Shown: piece by piece, positions 1 to 10,471 of the stretch
Layout: every line of letters begins with the position of its first letter
How positions within the stretch are numbered: the stretch's first letter is position 1
DNA from: Actinospineispora acaciae DSM 45401
GTDB taxonomy: Bacteria > Actinomycetota > Actinomycetes > Mycobacteriales > Pseudonocardiaceae
Assembly: GCF_000620785.1 (NCBI RefSeq)
Contig: NZ_JIAI01000002.1
Span: 676,110-740,109 of the forward strand
Direction: 5' to 3'
DNA: 64,000 bases
Made by a program: the position numbers and the translations under genes
The notes under the pieces: generated by a model
The model's database searches: none
The model's input: only the letters and a program-made list of their open reading frames with translations
What the model was told of the DNA's origin: nothing

Positions 1-11
1 GGCCGCCGCGA

Positions 12-914
12 CTAACGCACGGCGGGTTCGGCGGTCAGCGTGCCGGCGGCGGCGTCGATCGTGGCGGTGGTGCCCAGCGGGACGGCGAGCGGGTCGGGTC
101 CGTGCCCCAGTTCGAGGCCGCCCAGCACCGGCACGCCCAACGACAGGAGCCGGTCGCGCAGCACGTCGCGCAGCGTCCAACCGCGGTCGGTGTAGCCGTC
201 GAACCCGGTGAACCGGCCCAGCGCGACGCCGTGCACGCCGCGCAGCGAGCCGGAGCGGATGAGGTGGGTGAGCTGCCGGTCGACCTGCCCCAGGCCGATT
301 GTCCGCTCGGCTTCGAGGAAGAGGACGGCACCGGCGAGGTCGGGCAGCCCGGCACCGATGAACCCCACGACGGTGGGCAGGTTGCCGCCGACCAGCGGCC
401 CGACGGCGCGCCCGGGCGCCTGGATCGCGGCCGTGATCGAGTCCTCGTCGCGTTGCAGGGTGACGGGTGCGGCCTCGGTGAGCAGCGTACGGACAGCGCC
501 CGCGGCACGGTCGCCGGCCAGGCAGCCGTGGACGCCGGCCAGCCGGGCGTGCCGCCAGAGCGCGAGGTGCAGGTTGGTGATGTCGCTGAACCCGACCACC
601 GGCTTCGGGTCCGCCTGCGCCGCGGCGTGGTCGATGCCGTCCACGATCCGGTAGGCACCCGCCCCGCCCCGGGTGGCGATCACGGCGCGGACCCCGGGGT
701 CGCGGAACGCGTCGTTCAGGTCGGCCAGCCGGTCCTCGTCCCGGCCGGCCATGTAGCCCCACCTGTCCAGGACATGGTCACCGCACTCCACCCGCAGGCC
801 CCAGCCCTGGAGAATACGAACCGACTCGGCGACCCACTCGCGATCGGGACAGCTCGCGGGCGACACCAGCCGAACCCGGTCGCCGGGCCGGAGCCTGGGC
901 GCGCGGCGCGGCAC
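12..914 (-). CDS. S66 family serine peptidase (LD-carboxypeptidase/MccF-like)
   Basis: A 300-residue protein of the S66 family, whose members remove the terminal D-amino acid from L,D-linked muropeptides or cleave microcin C-type acyl-adenylates. The visible catalytic triad is Ser110 in GFSDIT, Glu201 in FLEAE and His271 in GLELGHG. The usual GGYGS-type loop appears as RGGAGAYR (about residues 82-89). The chosen GTG shares one base with the TAG stop of the upstream sigma factor gene, so the two are probably translated in series from one transcript. There is no signal peptide, consistent with a cytoplasmic recycling or detoxifying enzyme. The family is clear; the substrate cannot be read from sequence. 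Confidence 0.88.
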   Translation of the reverse strand: MPRRAPRLRPGDRVRLVSPASCPDREWVAESVRILQGWGLRVECGDHVLDRWGYMAGRDEDRLADLNDAFRDPGVRAVIATRGGAGAYRIVDGIDHAAAQADPKPVVGFSDITNLHLALWRHARLAGVHGCLAGDRAAGAVRTLLTEAAPVTLQRDEDSITAAIQAPGRAVGPLVGGNLPTVVGFIGAGLPDLAGAVLFLEAERTIGLGQVDRQLTHLIRSGSLRGVHGVALGRFTGFDGYTDRGWTLRDVLRDRLLSLGVPVLGGLELGHGPDPLAVPLGTTATIDAAAGTLTAEPAVR

Positions 915-1909
915 TACGCGGGCAGCTCCTCGGGCATCCCGAACGCGGCGAACAGCGAGGTGTCGAAGTAGCAGGCGGTGTGCGAGACGCCGGCCGCCGT
1001 GACCGTGAGCTGCTGGATCTGGAACGGACGGAACACGCCGTCGGCGTCGACGTGGTACACCCCGAACGCGGCCTGACCGTTCGCGGACGTGGCCACCAGC
1101 CGCATCTGACCCGGCCCGGTCGCCGGGCACTGCTCGGCGATCAGGCGCCCGATCGTGCCGGCGCCCTGGAACCAGCCGGTGAACGGCGGCATCTCCCAGA
1201 CCGCGTCCTCGGTGAGCAGCTCCACGATCCGGTCCACGTCGTAGTCCTCGAACGCGGCCACGTACTTGTCCAGCAGCTCGCGGGCGCGCTCGTCGTCGGC
1301 GGGCAGCTCGGGGCCCGCATCGGGCGCGTGCTTGGCCACCTGGGCGCGGGCTCGTTGCAGCGCGCTGTTCGCGGCGGCCACCGACATGTCCAGCGCCTCG
1401 GCGACCTCGCTGGCCTGCCAGGCCAGCACGTCACGCAGGATGAACACGGCCCGCTGCCTCGGGGTGAGCAGCTGCAGCGCGGCGACGAAGGCCAGCCGCA
1501 CGCTGTCCCGGGTCACCACCTGCTCGGCGGGGTCGGCGTCCGGCTCGCCCCAGACCATCGAGTCCGGCAGCGGCTCCAGCCAGGGCAGCTCCGGGCGCTG
1601 TTCGAGCTCGCCGCTGGGGCTGGACGGGGGTGCGCCGAGCCCCGTGGGCAGCGGGCGGCGCTGGCCCTGGTCGAGCGCGGTCAGGCAGGCGTTGGTGGCG
1701 ATCCGGTACAGCCAGGTCCGCACCGAGGACCGCCGCTCGAAGCCGTGGAAGGCGCGCCACGCCCGCAGGTAGGTCTCCTGCACGAGGTCCTCGGCCTCGT
1801 GCACCGACCCCAGCATCCGGTAGCAGTGCGCGGTGATCTCCCGCCGCAGCGGTTCCACCTGCTCCCGGAACGACTCGTCGACGTCCACCGTGCTGACAAC
1901 GTCACTCAC
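914..1909 (-). CDS. ECF sigma factor with C-terminal SnoaL-like domain (SigG-like)
   Basis: A 331-residue extracytoplasmic-function sigma factor. Region 2 near the N-terminus reads CYRMLGSVHEAEDLVQET and YLRAW. Region 4 in the middle has TPRQRAVFILRDVLAW followed by the helix-turn-helix ASEVAEALDMSVAAANSALQRAR. The last ~115 residues are a SnoaL/NTF2-like fold (DRIVELLTEDAVWEMPPFTGWFQG), the architecture of the SigG type, in which the extra domain is thought to modulate activity in place of a classical anti-sigma factor. The GTG at 1909 is preferred over longer in-frame starts because a TAGTTT -10 hexamer lies 8 nt upstream. It is co-transcribed with the overlapping S66 peptidase and diverges from a VOC/cyclase pair. 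Confidence 0.9.
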   Translation of the reverse strand: MSDVVSTVDVDESFREQVEPLRREITAHCYRMLGSVHEAEDLVQETYLRAWRAFHGFERRSSVRTWLYRIATNACLTALDQGQRRPLPTGLGAPPSSPSGELEQRPELPWLEPLPDSMVWGEPDADPAEQVVTRDSVRLAFVAALQLLTPRQRAVFILRDVLAWQASEVAEALDMSVAAANSALQRARAQVAKHAPDAGPELPADDERARELLDKYVAAFEDYDVDRIVELLTEDAVWEMPPFTGWFQGAGTIGRLIAEQCPATGPGQMRLVATSANGQAAFGVYHVDADGVFRPFQIQQLTVTAAGVSHTACYFDTSLFAAFGMPEELPA

Positions 1910-1917
1910 GAGTGGAG

Positions 1918-1923
1918 AAACTA
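1918..1923 (-). promoter_or_regulatory. -10 element of the sigma factor gene (leaderless)
   Basis: On the minus strand TAGTTT fits the actinobacterial TANNNT -10 consensus and ends 8 nt before the GTG at 1909. There is no purine-rich ribosome site in the gap, so a leaderless mRNA is inferred. Confidence 0.5.
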
Positions 1924-1994
1924 GCGCGTGACCCGATGAGTTCCCGAGCTGATTCCGGTCTGATCTCCCGACGGCACATCGGAAAGGACGAAAC

Positions 1995-2408
1995 GTGGAT
2001 CGGATGATCTTTATCAACCTGCCGACGAAGGACCTGGCCGCGTCCAGGGAGTTCTACACCGGTCTCGGTTTCTCGATCAACGAGCAGTTCTCCGACGACA
2101 AGTGCGCGTGCGTCGTCGTCTCGGACACGATCTACGTGATGGTGCTGGTGGAGGACAGGTTCCGCGAGTTCCTCAGGGGCGAGATCAGCCCGTCGGACAC
2201 GACCGAGGCGATCCTGTGCCTGTCCGCGGAGAGCCGCGCCGAGGTGGATGACCTGCTGCGCAGGGCGCTCGCGCACGGCGGCAAGCCGTGGCACGAGGTG
2301 AGGGCAGACGGGCCGATGTACGGCGGCAGCTTCACCGACCCGGACGGCCACGTCTGGGAGGTGATGTACATGGACATGAGCGAGGTCACGGGGAGCGGGC
2401 CAAACTAA
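1995..2408 (+). CDS. VOC (glyoxalase/bleomycin-resistance fold) protein
   Basis: A 137-residue single-module vicinal-oxygen-chelate protein. The first beta-alpha-beta unit is MIFINLPTKDLAASREFYTGLGF, and the second ends in SFTDPDGHVWEVMYMD, with the usual DPDGHxWEV motif supplying a metal-ligand Glu. GTG start with GGAAAGGA 6-13 nt upstream. The next gene begins 6 nt after its stop, so it forms a two-gene operon with the cyclase-type protein and diverges from the sigma factor gene. A role in detoxification or as a regulon member of the neighbouring sigma factor is possible but not shown. Confidence 0.85.
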   Translation: MDRMIFINLPTKDLAASREFYTGLGFSINEQFSDDKCACVVVSDTIYVMVLVEDRFREFLRGEISPSDTTEAILCLSAESRAEVDDLLRRALAHGGKPWHEVRADGPMYGGSFTDPDGHVWEVMYMDMSEVTGSGPN

Positions 2409-2414
2409 GGACCT

Positions 2415-3335
2415 ATGACCCAGTATCGCGCCTCGTTCGACGCCGTGATCAATTTTGGCAATGGCGGCGACCTGGTGGTGCACGGGTTTCGCGTCGACGT
2501 CCCATCGCCCGACGTGTCCGAGGCCGAGATCGCGGCGTTGTTCGTCACATCGCTCGGGCTGCTGATGACCGAGAACGTGGAGCTCGGCAACGTCGAGATC
2601 TTCGCCGAACCGCACAAGGGCACCCGGGGAGGGCCGGCGGACCGCTCCGCCGGTCCTCTCGGCGCGGGTGGCCGGCTGGTCGAGCTGAGCCATGTCATCC
2701 GGGCCGGGATGGTGACCTATCCGGGGCTCCCCGGTCCGGAGATCAGCTCGCACCTGACCAGGGAGGCGTCCCGGGAGCACTATGCCGAGGGGACGGAGTT
2801 CGCGATCGACCGGCTGAGCCTGGTCGGGAACACCGGCACCTACCTCGACTCGCCCTACCACCGCTATCCGGACGGGCCCGACCTGAGCACCATCTCGCTG
2901 GACAGGGTCGTCGACCTGCCGGCCGTCGTCGTCCGGACCACCGGCGCTCGCGGCCGTGGCATCGACGTCGGCGCGGTGGCCGCCCTCGGCGACGACGTCC
3001 GGGGCGCGGCCGTGCTGCTGCACACCGGCGACTCGGCCCGGTTCGGTACCCCGGAGTACGCCGAGGACCACCACTTCCTCACCGGGGACGCCGCCGCGTG
3101 GCTGGCCGAGCGCGGCCCGGCGCTGGTCGGCATCGACGCCGTCAACATCGACGACACCCGCGGTGGTGACCGCCCCGCGCACAGCCTCCTGCTCGCCGCC
3201 GGCATCCCGGTCGTCGAACACCTGACCGGCCTGGACCAGCTGCCCCCGGCGGGCGCCCGGTTCACCGCCGTGCCGCTGCGGGTCGCGGGCCTGGGCACCG
3301 TGCCGGTGCGCGCGTTCGCCCGCCTACCCGTGTGA
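2415..3335 (+). CDS. Cyclase-family (kynurenine formamidase-like) protein with extra N-terminal domain
   Basis: A 306-residue two-part protein. Residues ~1-72 form a small alpha/beta module (MTQYRASFDAVINFGNG to EEPHKG-like FAEPHKGTRG) not found in classical KynB. Residues ~85-306 are a cyclase/metal-dependent hydrolase fold starting GGRLVELSHVIRAGMVTYPG. The family metal motif HxGTHxDxPxH is altered to NTGTYLDSPYH (residues 139-149): the first His is Asn and the second Tyr, while Asp145 and His149 remain. Metal binding is therefore probably different or lost. It is co-transcribed with the VOC gene and its 3' end overlaps the convergent XRE regulator by 12 bp. Family assignment is firm; the reaction is unknown. 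Confidence 0.82.
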   Translation: MTQYRASFDAVINFGNGGDLVVHGFRVDVPSPDVSEAEIAALFVTSLGLLMTENVELGNVEIFAEPHKGTRGGPADRSAGPLGAGGRLVELSHVIRAGMVTYPGLPGPEISSHLTREASREHYAEGTEFAIDRLSLVGNTGTYLDSPYHRYPDGPDLSTISLDRVVDLPAVVVRTTGARGRGIDVGAVAALGDDVRGAAVLLHTGDSARFGTPEYAEDHHFLTGDAAAWLAERGPALVGIDAVNIDDTRGGDRPAHSLLLAAGIPVVEHLTGLDQLPPAGARFTAVPLRVAGLGTVPVRAFARLPV

Positions 3336-4742
3336 CCCGGCAAGCAGGAGGTCCCGGTCGCGCCAGGCCAGCCGGAGCAGGGTCAGCGCGCTGGCCGACA
3401 GCCTCGGATCGAGCCGGTCGATCGCCTCGCCGGTGAACGGGATGTCGAAGCGGCCGCCGCGACCGACAAGCCGACCCTCGTCGTTGACCTCGACCAGGTC
3501 GGCGAAGAGCCGGTCGAACGTCTCGTCCTCGATGACGGCCACGGTGAGCTGCACGGCACCCAGCTCCAGGGGTTCGAGCACGAGGCCGTAGTGCCAGACC
3601 CGGAATCGGCCGTCGTCGCGAGCCCGCTGGAAGGAACGGAAGGGCTCCTGGCCGGCGTAGTCGACGGACCGGCCACTGGAGCCGTCATGCTCGGGGTTGC
3701 CGAGCAGCTCCTCGGAGAACTCCCGCATGATGTTGCGCCACAGCGACAGGTCCTCGCGCGCGTGGTTCATCGACGACGGCTGGAACTCCCCGGCCGGCAT
3801 CACGTGGCACAGCCCGCCGCCGTCGGCGACCTTGCCGCCGTCGCGTTCGTGCAGGACGAAGCGGTGGCCACCGGCCCGACCCCGTCGGATGGTCAGGGTG
3901 CTGATACCCGGCGACATCAGCAGCCGGCCGGGGTCGAACGGATCGCCCAGGGCCGCCCGCAGCGGCAGAACGTCCCATCCGGGCACCGCGCCGCCACCGG
4001 CCAGCCACGCGGCCTTGAACTCGTGCGCCAGCGACTGCTTGACATCGAACACGTCGAAGAACGTCGACGTGGTGAAGGTCAGGGTGTACTCGCCGTCGTT
4101 GTGCAGGTCCAGCAGCCGGTAGCTGGGCCGGTTCTCCAGCAGGCGCGGCCGCACCAGGTCACGCACGGCGCGGCTGTACCCGCTGTAGCGCCGGCCGGTG
4201 TCGGTGAGCGGCAGCACGTGATCGTGCAACCCCAAGGGCCGGGGCGGAGCGGCCTCGGACCACTCCATACGTATCCGGTCGAGGTCGACGGGCTGGTCGA
4301 GCAGCCAGCCCGGCCCGGTGAGGACATGGCCGCCGGGTGCGCGCGCCGAGCGCGGGTAGAGCCAGGCCGCCAGCTCGGTCAGCTCACGTCCGCGCACCCC
4401 CGGCGCCTGCCGCACTCGAAGCCACTCCCGCTGGCTGCGCACCACATCCGCGGCGCTGAGGCCCGGGTCTGGACCATCGGCCTGCTCCGGCGGCCCGAGC
4501 AACTCGTGAATCGGCCGGCCGAACTGGCGTTGGAGCACCCGGGCGGTGGACGGATGCGGGCGGGCGACCTTGCCGGCCGCGATGCGCTGCAGGTGCTCCG
4601 AGCTCAGCGACACCACGCGGATCCCGGACTCGCGGTACAGAGCCCGCGCGTGGGCGAGGAACTGCTCGGCCAACTCGGGCCAGGTCCGTAGCTCGGCGGC
4701 GACGAGCTGTTCGAGCAGGGTCCGGGGTTGTTCACGCGACAC
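3324..4742 (-). CDS. HTH (XRE-type) transcriptional regulator with Nudix-like C-terminal domain
   Basis: A 472-residue protein. An N-terminal helix-turn-helix region (about residues 35-85, SSEHLQRIAAGKVARPHPSTARVLQRQFG) is followed by a long domain in which GEFQPSS and, about 25 residues on, REFSEELLG resemble the REXXEE core of the Nudix box. The spacing is longer than the canonical Gx5Ex7REUXEEXGU, so hydrolysis is doubtful and a nucleotide or ligand-sensing role is more likely. GTG start with AAGGGGGC upstream. Similar large XRE-like regulators are common and poorly characterised in actinomycetes. No partner gene is obvious; the divergent side is a 400-bp gene-poor stretch. Confidence 0.68.
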   Translation of the reverse strand: MSREQPRTLLEQLVAAELRTWPELAEQFLAHARALYRESGIRVVSLSSEHLQRIAAGKVARPHPSTARVLQRQFGRPIHELLGPPEQADGPDPGLSAADVVRSQREWLRVRQAPGVRGRELTELAAWLYPRSARAPGGHVLTGPGWLLDQPVDLDRIRMEWSEAAPPRPLGLHDHVLPLTDTGRRYSGYSRAVRDLVRPRLLENRPSYRLLDLHNDGEYTLTFTTSTFFDVFDVKQSLAHEFKAAWLAGGGAVPGWDVLPLRAALGDPFDPGRLLMSPGISTLTIRRGRAGGHRFVLHERDGGKVADGGGLCHVMPAGEFQPSSMNHAREDLSLWRNIMREFSEELLGNPEHDGSSGRSVDYAGQEPFRSFQRARDDGRFRVWHYGLVLEPLELGAVQLTVAVIEDETFDRLFADLVEVNDEGRLVGRGGRFDIPFTGEAIDRLDPRLSASALTLLRLAWRDRDLLLAGSHG

Positions 4743-5142
4743 GTCCCGCCCCCTTGGAAAGCGGTGTCATCGTTGCACATCCATCATCGAAACCTCATGG
4801 CGTCCTGCCTTGTGATGATCGTCGTGACACATCAGACATCCGTCCATGTATTCGCCGTTCACGCGGTCCATCCGAGGCAGATCAGAGGGACCGACACCGT
4901 GTGGACGGCCGAGGATGACGCCGAGGAACGAGCCAGCAAGGTGAGCACCGATCCAGACGTCCTTGCCGCGGCCGTCACCCGGTTCACTCTGAACACCCCC
5001 GGGGAGCGGCACCCCGCGGCGCTGTATGTAGACGGCGTGCGGCAACGACTGCCTCACATCAGCGACGACCGGCGAGTGCTGGCCAACGGGCTGAAGGGTC
5101 AGCTCGGGCGGTGACTCTGGCCGAGGCCGGTCGCGGGCGGCG
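4743..5142. other. Gene-poor stretch between two regulators
   Basis: This stretch separates the starts of one regulator from the end of another. It is less GC-biased than its surroundings and has no strong codon-position bias in most frames. One short plus-strand reading frame (4941-5114) is the only coding candidate. No convincing hairpin terminator, tRNA or repeat was seen. Confidence 0.5.
4941..5114 (+). CDS. Possible small hypothetical protein
   Basis: A 57-residue frame starting at a GTG with GAGGAA about 12 nt upstream. The product (STDPDVLAAAVTRF to LANGLKGQLGR) has reasonable actinobacterial codon choice. No family was recognised. It could be a remnant of a longer gene, since the frame stays open upstream to 4728 without looking protein-like. 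Low confidence that it is expressed. Confidence 0.25.
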   Translation: MSTDPDVLAAAVTRFTLNTPGERHPAALYVDGVRQRLPHISDDRRVLANGLKGQLGR

Positions 5143-5955
5143 TCATTCGGCGGAGGGCGTTGCGTGGCGTCGTTCGGCTCGGGTTCGGAGGCGGTCGGCG
5201 GTGGCTTCGTCGGCGGGTAGGAACGCCTCGAGGTGCAGCTCGGCGAGGGTGACGTCGGTCGCGGTGGCGAACGAGGTCAGGGTGGTGATCAGGTTCAGTT
5301 CGCCGTCGGCCGAGGCCAGGCGCATCGGTACGGAGAAGCCGAGGTGGTCGCGGCCGACGGTGGCGGGCGGCAGGTATCCGGCCAGCTCGGCGATGAACTC
5401 GTCGAGCCGGGGGTCCGGGCTGCGCCGTGACCTGGCGCGGAGGTTCTCGATGACGTGGCGGCCCCACTCGTCCAGGTTTCGTACCCTGCGGCCCATGCCC
5501 CGCGGATGGAGCATCAGCCGGAGCATGTTGAACGGGGGGTTCAGCAGGTCGGGCGCGGCGCCCTCGGTGAACACCTCGACGGCGTCGTTCGTCGCCACCA
5601 CCCGGCCGTAGCCGGCGATGACGAGGGCCGGATACGGCTGGTGGCCGCGCAGGATCTGGTCCAGCGCGGCGCGCACCGGGCGCAGCGCGGAGTCGTCCAG
5701 GCCGGACTCGGCGAAGACCGGGGCGTAGCCGGCCGCGGCGAGCAGGTCGTTGCGTTCCCGCAGGGACAGGCCGAGCGACTCGGCCAGCCGGATCACCACC
5801 GCGCGCCCCGGGTGCGAGCGGCCACTTTCGATGAAGCTCACGTGGCGCTGCGTGGTGTCGGCGAGCGCCGCCAGTTCGAGCTGGCTGACCCGGCGCAGGT
5901 TGCGCCAGCGCCGAAGCTCCGTGCCCACCCCGTTGCGCTCGACTGTGCTGCTCAC
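5143..5955 (-). CDS. XRE regulator with MmyB-like ligand-binding domain
   Basis: A 270-residue regulator. An N-terminal helix-turn-helix (GTELRRWRNLRRVSQLELAA then TQRHVSFIESGRSHPGR, residues ~12-60) precedes a MmyB-type PAS-like domain recognisable by YPALVIAGYGRVVATNDA and PFNMLRLMLHPRGM. Members of this class usually repress an adjacent, divergently transcribed oxidoreductase gene and release DNA on binding a hydrophobic ligand. That matches the layout here, with an MDR dehydrogenase on the other strand and a 16-bp palindrome between them. GTG start; the hexamer TAGAAC 6 nt upstream is a weak leaderless -10 candidate. Confidence 0.88.
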   Translation of the reverse strand: MSSTVERNGVGTELRRWRNLRRVSQLELAALADTTQRHVSFIESGRSHPGRAVVIRLAESLGLSLRERNDLLAAAGYAPVFAESGLDDSALRPVRAALDQILRGHQPYPALVIAGYGRVVATNDAVEVFTEGAAPDLLNPPFNMLRLMLHPRGMGRRVRNLDEWGRHVIENLRARSRRSPDPRLDEFIAELAGYLPPATVGRDHLGFSVPMRLASADGELNLITTLTSFATATDVTLAELHLEAFLPADEATADRLRTRAERRHATPSAE

Positions 5956-5990
5956 CGTGCTGTTCTACCCCGCGCCGGTTGCTGCCGGCG

Positions 5991-6006
5991 ATTCCTTCGA
6001 GGGAAT
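5991..6006. promoter_or_regulatory. Candidate operator between MmyB-type regulator and MDR dehydrogenase
   Basis: ATTCCTTCGAGGGAAT is a 16-bp palindrome with 14 of 16 matched positions in the 111-bp divergent intergenic region. Its size and place suit a dimeric XRE repressor controlling both genes. Inferred from symmetry and position only. Confidence 0.4.
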
Positions 6007-6066
6007 TGCCGGGCGCCGCGAGCGTCCGCACGATCTCACCGCAGCCACGAACGAGAAGGGCACGTG

Positions 6067-7068
6067 ATGAAGTCCTACCGTCTTGATCCCGGTCATGGGC
6101 TCACCGTCCATGACGAGGACGAACCGAAACCGGGACGCGGCCAGGTGCTGGTCGGGATCCGCGCGGCCTCGGTCGGTTTCCGCGACCTGATGGTCCTGGC
6201 CGGCAACTATCCGCTGCCGATCGCGCCGGGGGTGGTGCCCGGGTGCGAGGGGGTGGGCGAGGTGGTCGCCGTCGGCGAGGACGTGACGCGGGTGCGGCCG
6301 GGTGACCGGGTGGCGGCCACGGTGTTTCCGCGCTGGCTGGACGGACCGTTCAGGCGGGAGAACGCCGCGCAGTTGGGCACGATGGTCGACGGCGTGCTGA
6401 CCGAGCTCGCGCTGCTGTCCGAGGACGGCGTGGTGGGCATCCCGGAGCACCTCTCCTACCAGGAGGCCGCCGCGCTCCCGCTGGCCGCCGTGACCGCCTG
6501 GAACTCCCTGACCAGCGGCAACGAACTGAGGCCCGGTGCCACGGTGCTTACGCTCGGCTCCGGTGCGGTGTCCCTGTTCGCCCTCCAGCTGGCCAAGCTC
6601 GCCGGCGCGGAGGTCATCGCGACCACGTCGAGCGACGCGAAGGCCGAGCGGCTGAAGGCGCTCGGTGCCGACGAAGTGATCAACTATCGGGAGCATCCGA
6701 ACTGGTCGGAGCGGGTGCGCGCGTTGACCGGCGAGCGGGGCGTCGACCTGGTCGTGGATCCGAGCGGGCCGCTCTCGGAGTCGCTGCGGTCCGTGGCGGC
6801 CAGCGGTGAGGTGGCCTTCGTCGGCTACACCCTGTCCGGTGCCGAGGGCGCGCAACCCATCGACCCGGGCCTGCTGTTCATGGCCGGCGCGACGCTGCGC
6901 CGGATCGCCACCGGAAGCCGGGCGCATTTCCTCGAGCTGAACCAGGCGGTGCGGGTGCACCGGCTGCGCCCGGTGATCGACCGGGTGTTCCCGTTCGACC
7001 GGGTCCCCGACGCCCTGGAGCACTGCCGGTCGGGGCGTGGTTTCGGCAAGATCATCATCGCCAACTGA
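6067..7068 (+). CDS. MDR-family NAD(P)-dependent dehydrogenase/quinone oxidoreductase
   Basis: A 333-residue medium-chain dehydrogenase/reductase. The N-terminal GroES-like domain contains VVPGCEGVGEVVAVG, where zinc alcohol dehydrogenases have GHE. Here Cys replaces that His, so the catalytic zinc is probably absent and the enzyme is of the quinone-oxidoreductase type. The Rossmann domain shows GATVLTLGSGAVSLFALQLAK and the double-bonded substrate group is unknown. ATG at 6067 is chosen over the adjacent GTG because GAGAAGGG lies 7 nt upstream. It diverges from an MmyB-type repressor and is followed after 15 nt by a TIGR03086 gene, likely one operon. Confidence 0.88.
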   Translation: MKSYRLDPGHGLTVHDEDEPKPGRGQVLVGIRAASVGFRDLMVLAGNYPLPIAPGVVPGCEGVGEVVAVGEDVTRVRPGDRVAATVFPRWLDGPFRRENAAQLGTMVDGVLTELALLSEDGVVGIPEHLSYQEAAALPLAAVTAWNSLTSGNELRPGATVLTLGSGAVSLFALQLAKLAGAEVIATTSSDAKAERLKALGADEVINYREHPNWSERVRALTGERGVDLVVDPSGPLSESLRSVAASGEVAFVGYTLSGAEGAQPIDPGLLFMAGATLRRIATGSRAHFLELNQAVRVHRLRPVIDRVFPFDRVPDALEHCRSGRGFGKIIIAN

Positions 7069-7083
7069 GGACGGAGACATCCA

Positions 7084-7653
7084 GTGAACCTGCGCACGCT
7101 GTACGACGACATCGCCGGCGAAGCGACAGCGCTGATCGGCGCGGTGGACACCGGATCGCTGGGCCTGCCCACGCCGTGTACCGAGTGGACGGTCCGGGAC
7201 CTGGTCAACCACATGGTCGCCACCACCACGGTGGTCGCGTTCGCCAGGGAGCGCGACGGGGTGACCGCGGCCGAGCTGCGCGACCTTCAGGCCGCCGACC
7301 ACATCGACGCCGACCACACCGCCGCCTGGAAAGCGGCCGCCCAGCGGCTCATCACAGCCTTCGCCGACGAGGACGCGCTGCGGCGGCCGCTGACCCTGGC
7401 CGGCCTCGGGGAGCAACCGGGCGAAGCGGCGCTGAGCATCGCGGTCTTCGATCTCGGCACCCACTGCACCGACCTCGCCCACGCCACCGGCCGGCCCATG
7501 CCCACGGCCGAGCTGCTCGAACAGACGCTGGCCATCGGCAGGCAGGTGCTCGCCGAGCGCCGTGACCCCGCCCTGTTCGGCCCGGAGCGCCCGGCGCCCG
7601 CCGGCGCGCCGATCGCGGTGCGGCTGCTCGCCTTCGCGGGACGGGAGGTCTGA
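7084..7653 (+). CDS. TIGR03086 family protein (mycothiol-dependent DinB/MDMPI fold)
   Basis: A 189-residue four-helix-bundle protein of the DinB/maleylpyruvate isomerase fold. The family signature TPCTEWTVRDLVNHMV (residues ~30-45) and DLGTHCTDLAHATGRP, which carries the other metal-site histidine, are intact. Related actinobacterial enzymes use mycothiol as cofactor. GTG start with GGACGGAG 6 nt upstream. It lies downstream of the MDR dehydrogenase and its stop is 2 nt from the convergent UvrA-like gene. Substrate unknown. Confidence 0.85.
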   Translation: MNLRTLYDDIAGEATALIGAVDTGSLGLPTPCTEWTVRDLVNHMVATTTVVAFARERDGVTAAELRDLQAADHIDADHTAAWKAAAQRLITAFADEDALRRPLTLAGLGEQPGEAALSIAVFDLGTHCTDLAHATGRPMPTAELLEQTLAIGRQVLAERRDPALFGPERPAPAGAPIAVRLLAFAGREV

Positions 7654-7655
7654 GC

Positions 7656-10040
<2,385 letters not shown>

Positions 10041-10046
10041 GGGTAC

Positions 10047-10466
10047 TCAGTGCACCTCGAAAATGCGGATCATGTTGCCGGCGGGGTCGCGGAAGGCACA
10101 GTCCCGGACGCCCCACGGCTGGTCGGTCGGCTCCTGGACGACCTCCGCCCCGCTGCTACTACCGGACTGGAGCCGCTCGAAGGTGTCGTCGAGGTTCTTG
10201 GTGGCCAGGTTGATGCCGGCGTAGGTGCCCTTGGCCATCATCTCGGCGATGGTGCGGCGCTCGTCGTCGGTGATCCCGGGGTCGGCGGCCGGCGGGTGCA
10301 GCACGATGGACGTGCCGGGCTGCGCGGGCGGGCCGACCGTGATCCAGTGCAGGCCGCCGTACTCGACGTCGTTGCGGACTTCGAAGCCGAGGGTGTCGCG
10401 GTAGAAGGCCAGCGAGGCGGCCGGGTCGTCGTGGGGGAGGAAGGCCTGGTGAATGGTGAGGTCCAT
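10047..10466 (-). CDS. VOC family protein
   Basis: A 139-residue glyoxalase-fold protein. MDLTIHQAFLPHDDPAASLAFYRDTLGFEVRND opens the first module and DCAFRDPAGNMIRIFEVH closes the second with the Glu ligand. A short Ser/Gly insertion (SGSSSG) interrupts the middle. An in-frame GTG at 10475 overlaps the stop of the upstream AraC gene as GTGA, so the true start may be three codons earlier and translationally coupled. The downstream UvrA-like gene begins 7 nt later. VOC proteins in this context often sequester or modify a toxic small molecule. Confidence 0.85.
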   Translation of the reverse strand: MDLTIHQAFLPHDDPAASLAFYRDTLGFEVRNDVEYGGLHWITVGPPAQPGTSIVLHPPAADPGITDDERRTIAEMMAKGTYAGINLATKNLDDTFERLQSGSSSGAEVVQEPTDQPWGVRDCAFRDPAGNMIRIFEVH

Positions 10467-10471
10467 GGCGC

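Noticed and set aside
980..1924. Long plus-strand frame opposite the sigma factor
   Set aside because: Arg/Gly/His-rich without recognisable domains; the sigma factor on the minus strand has all expected regions.
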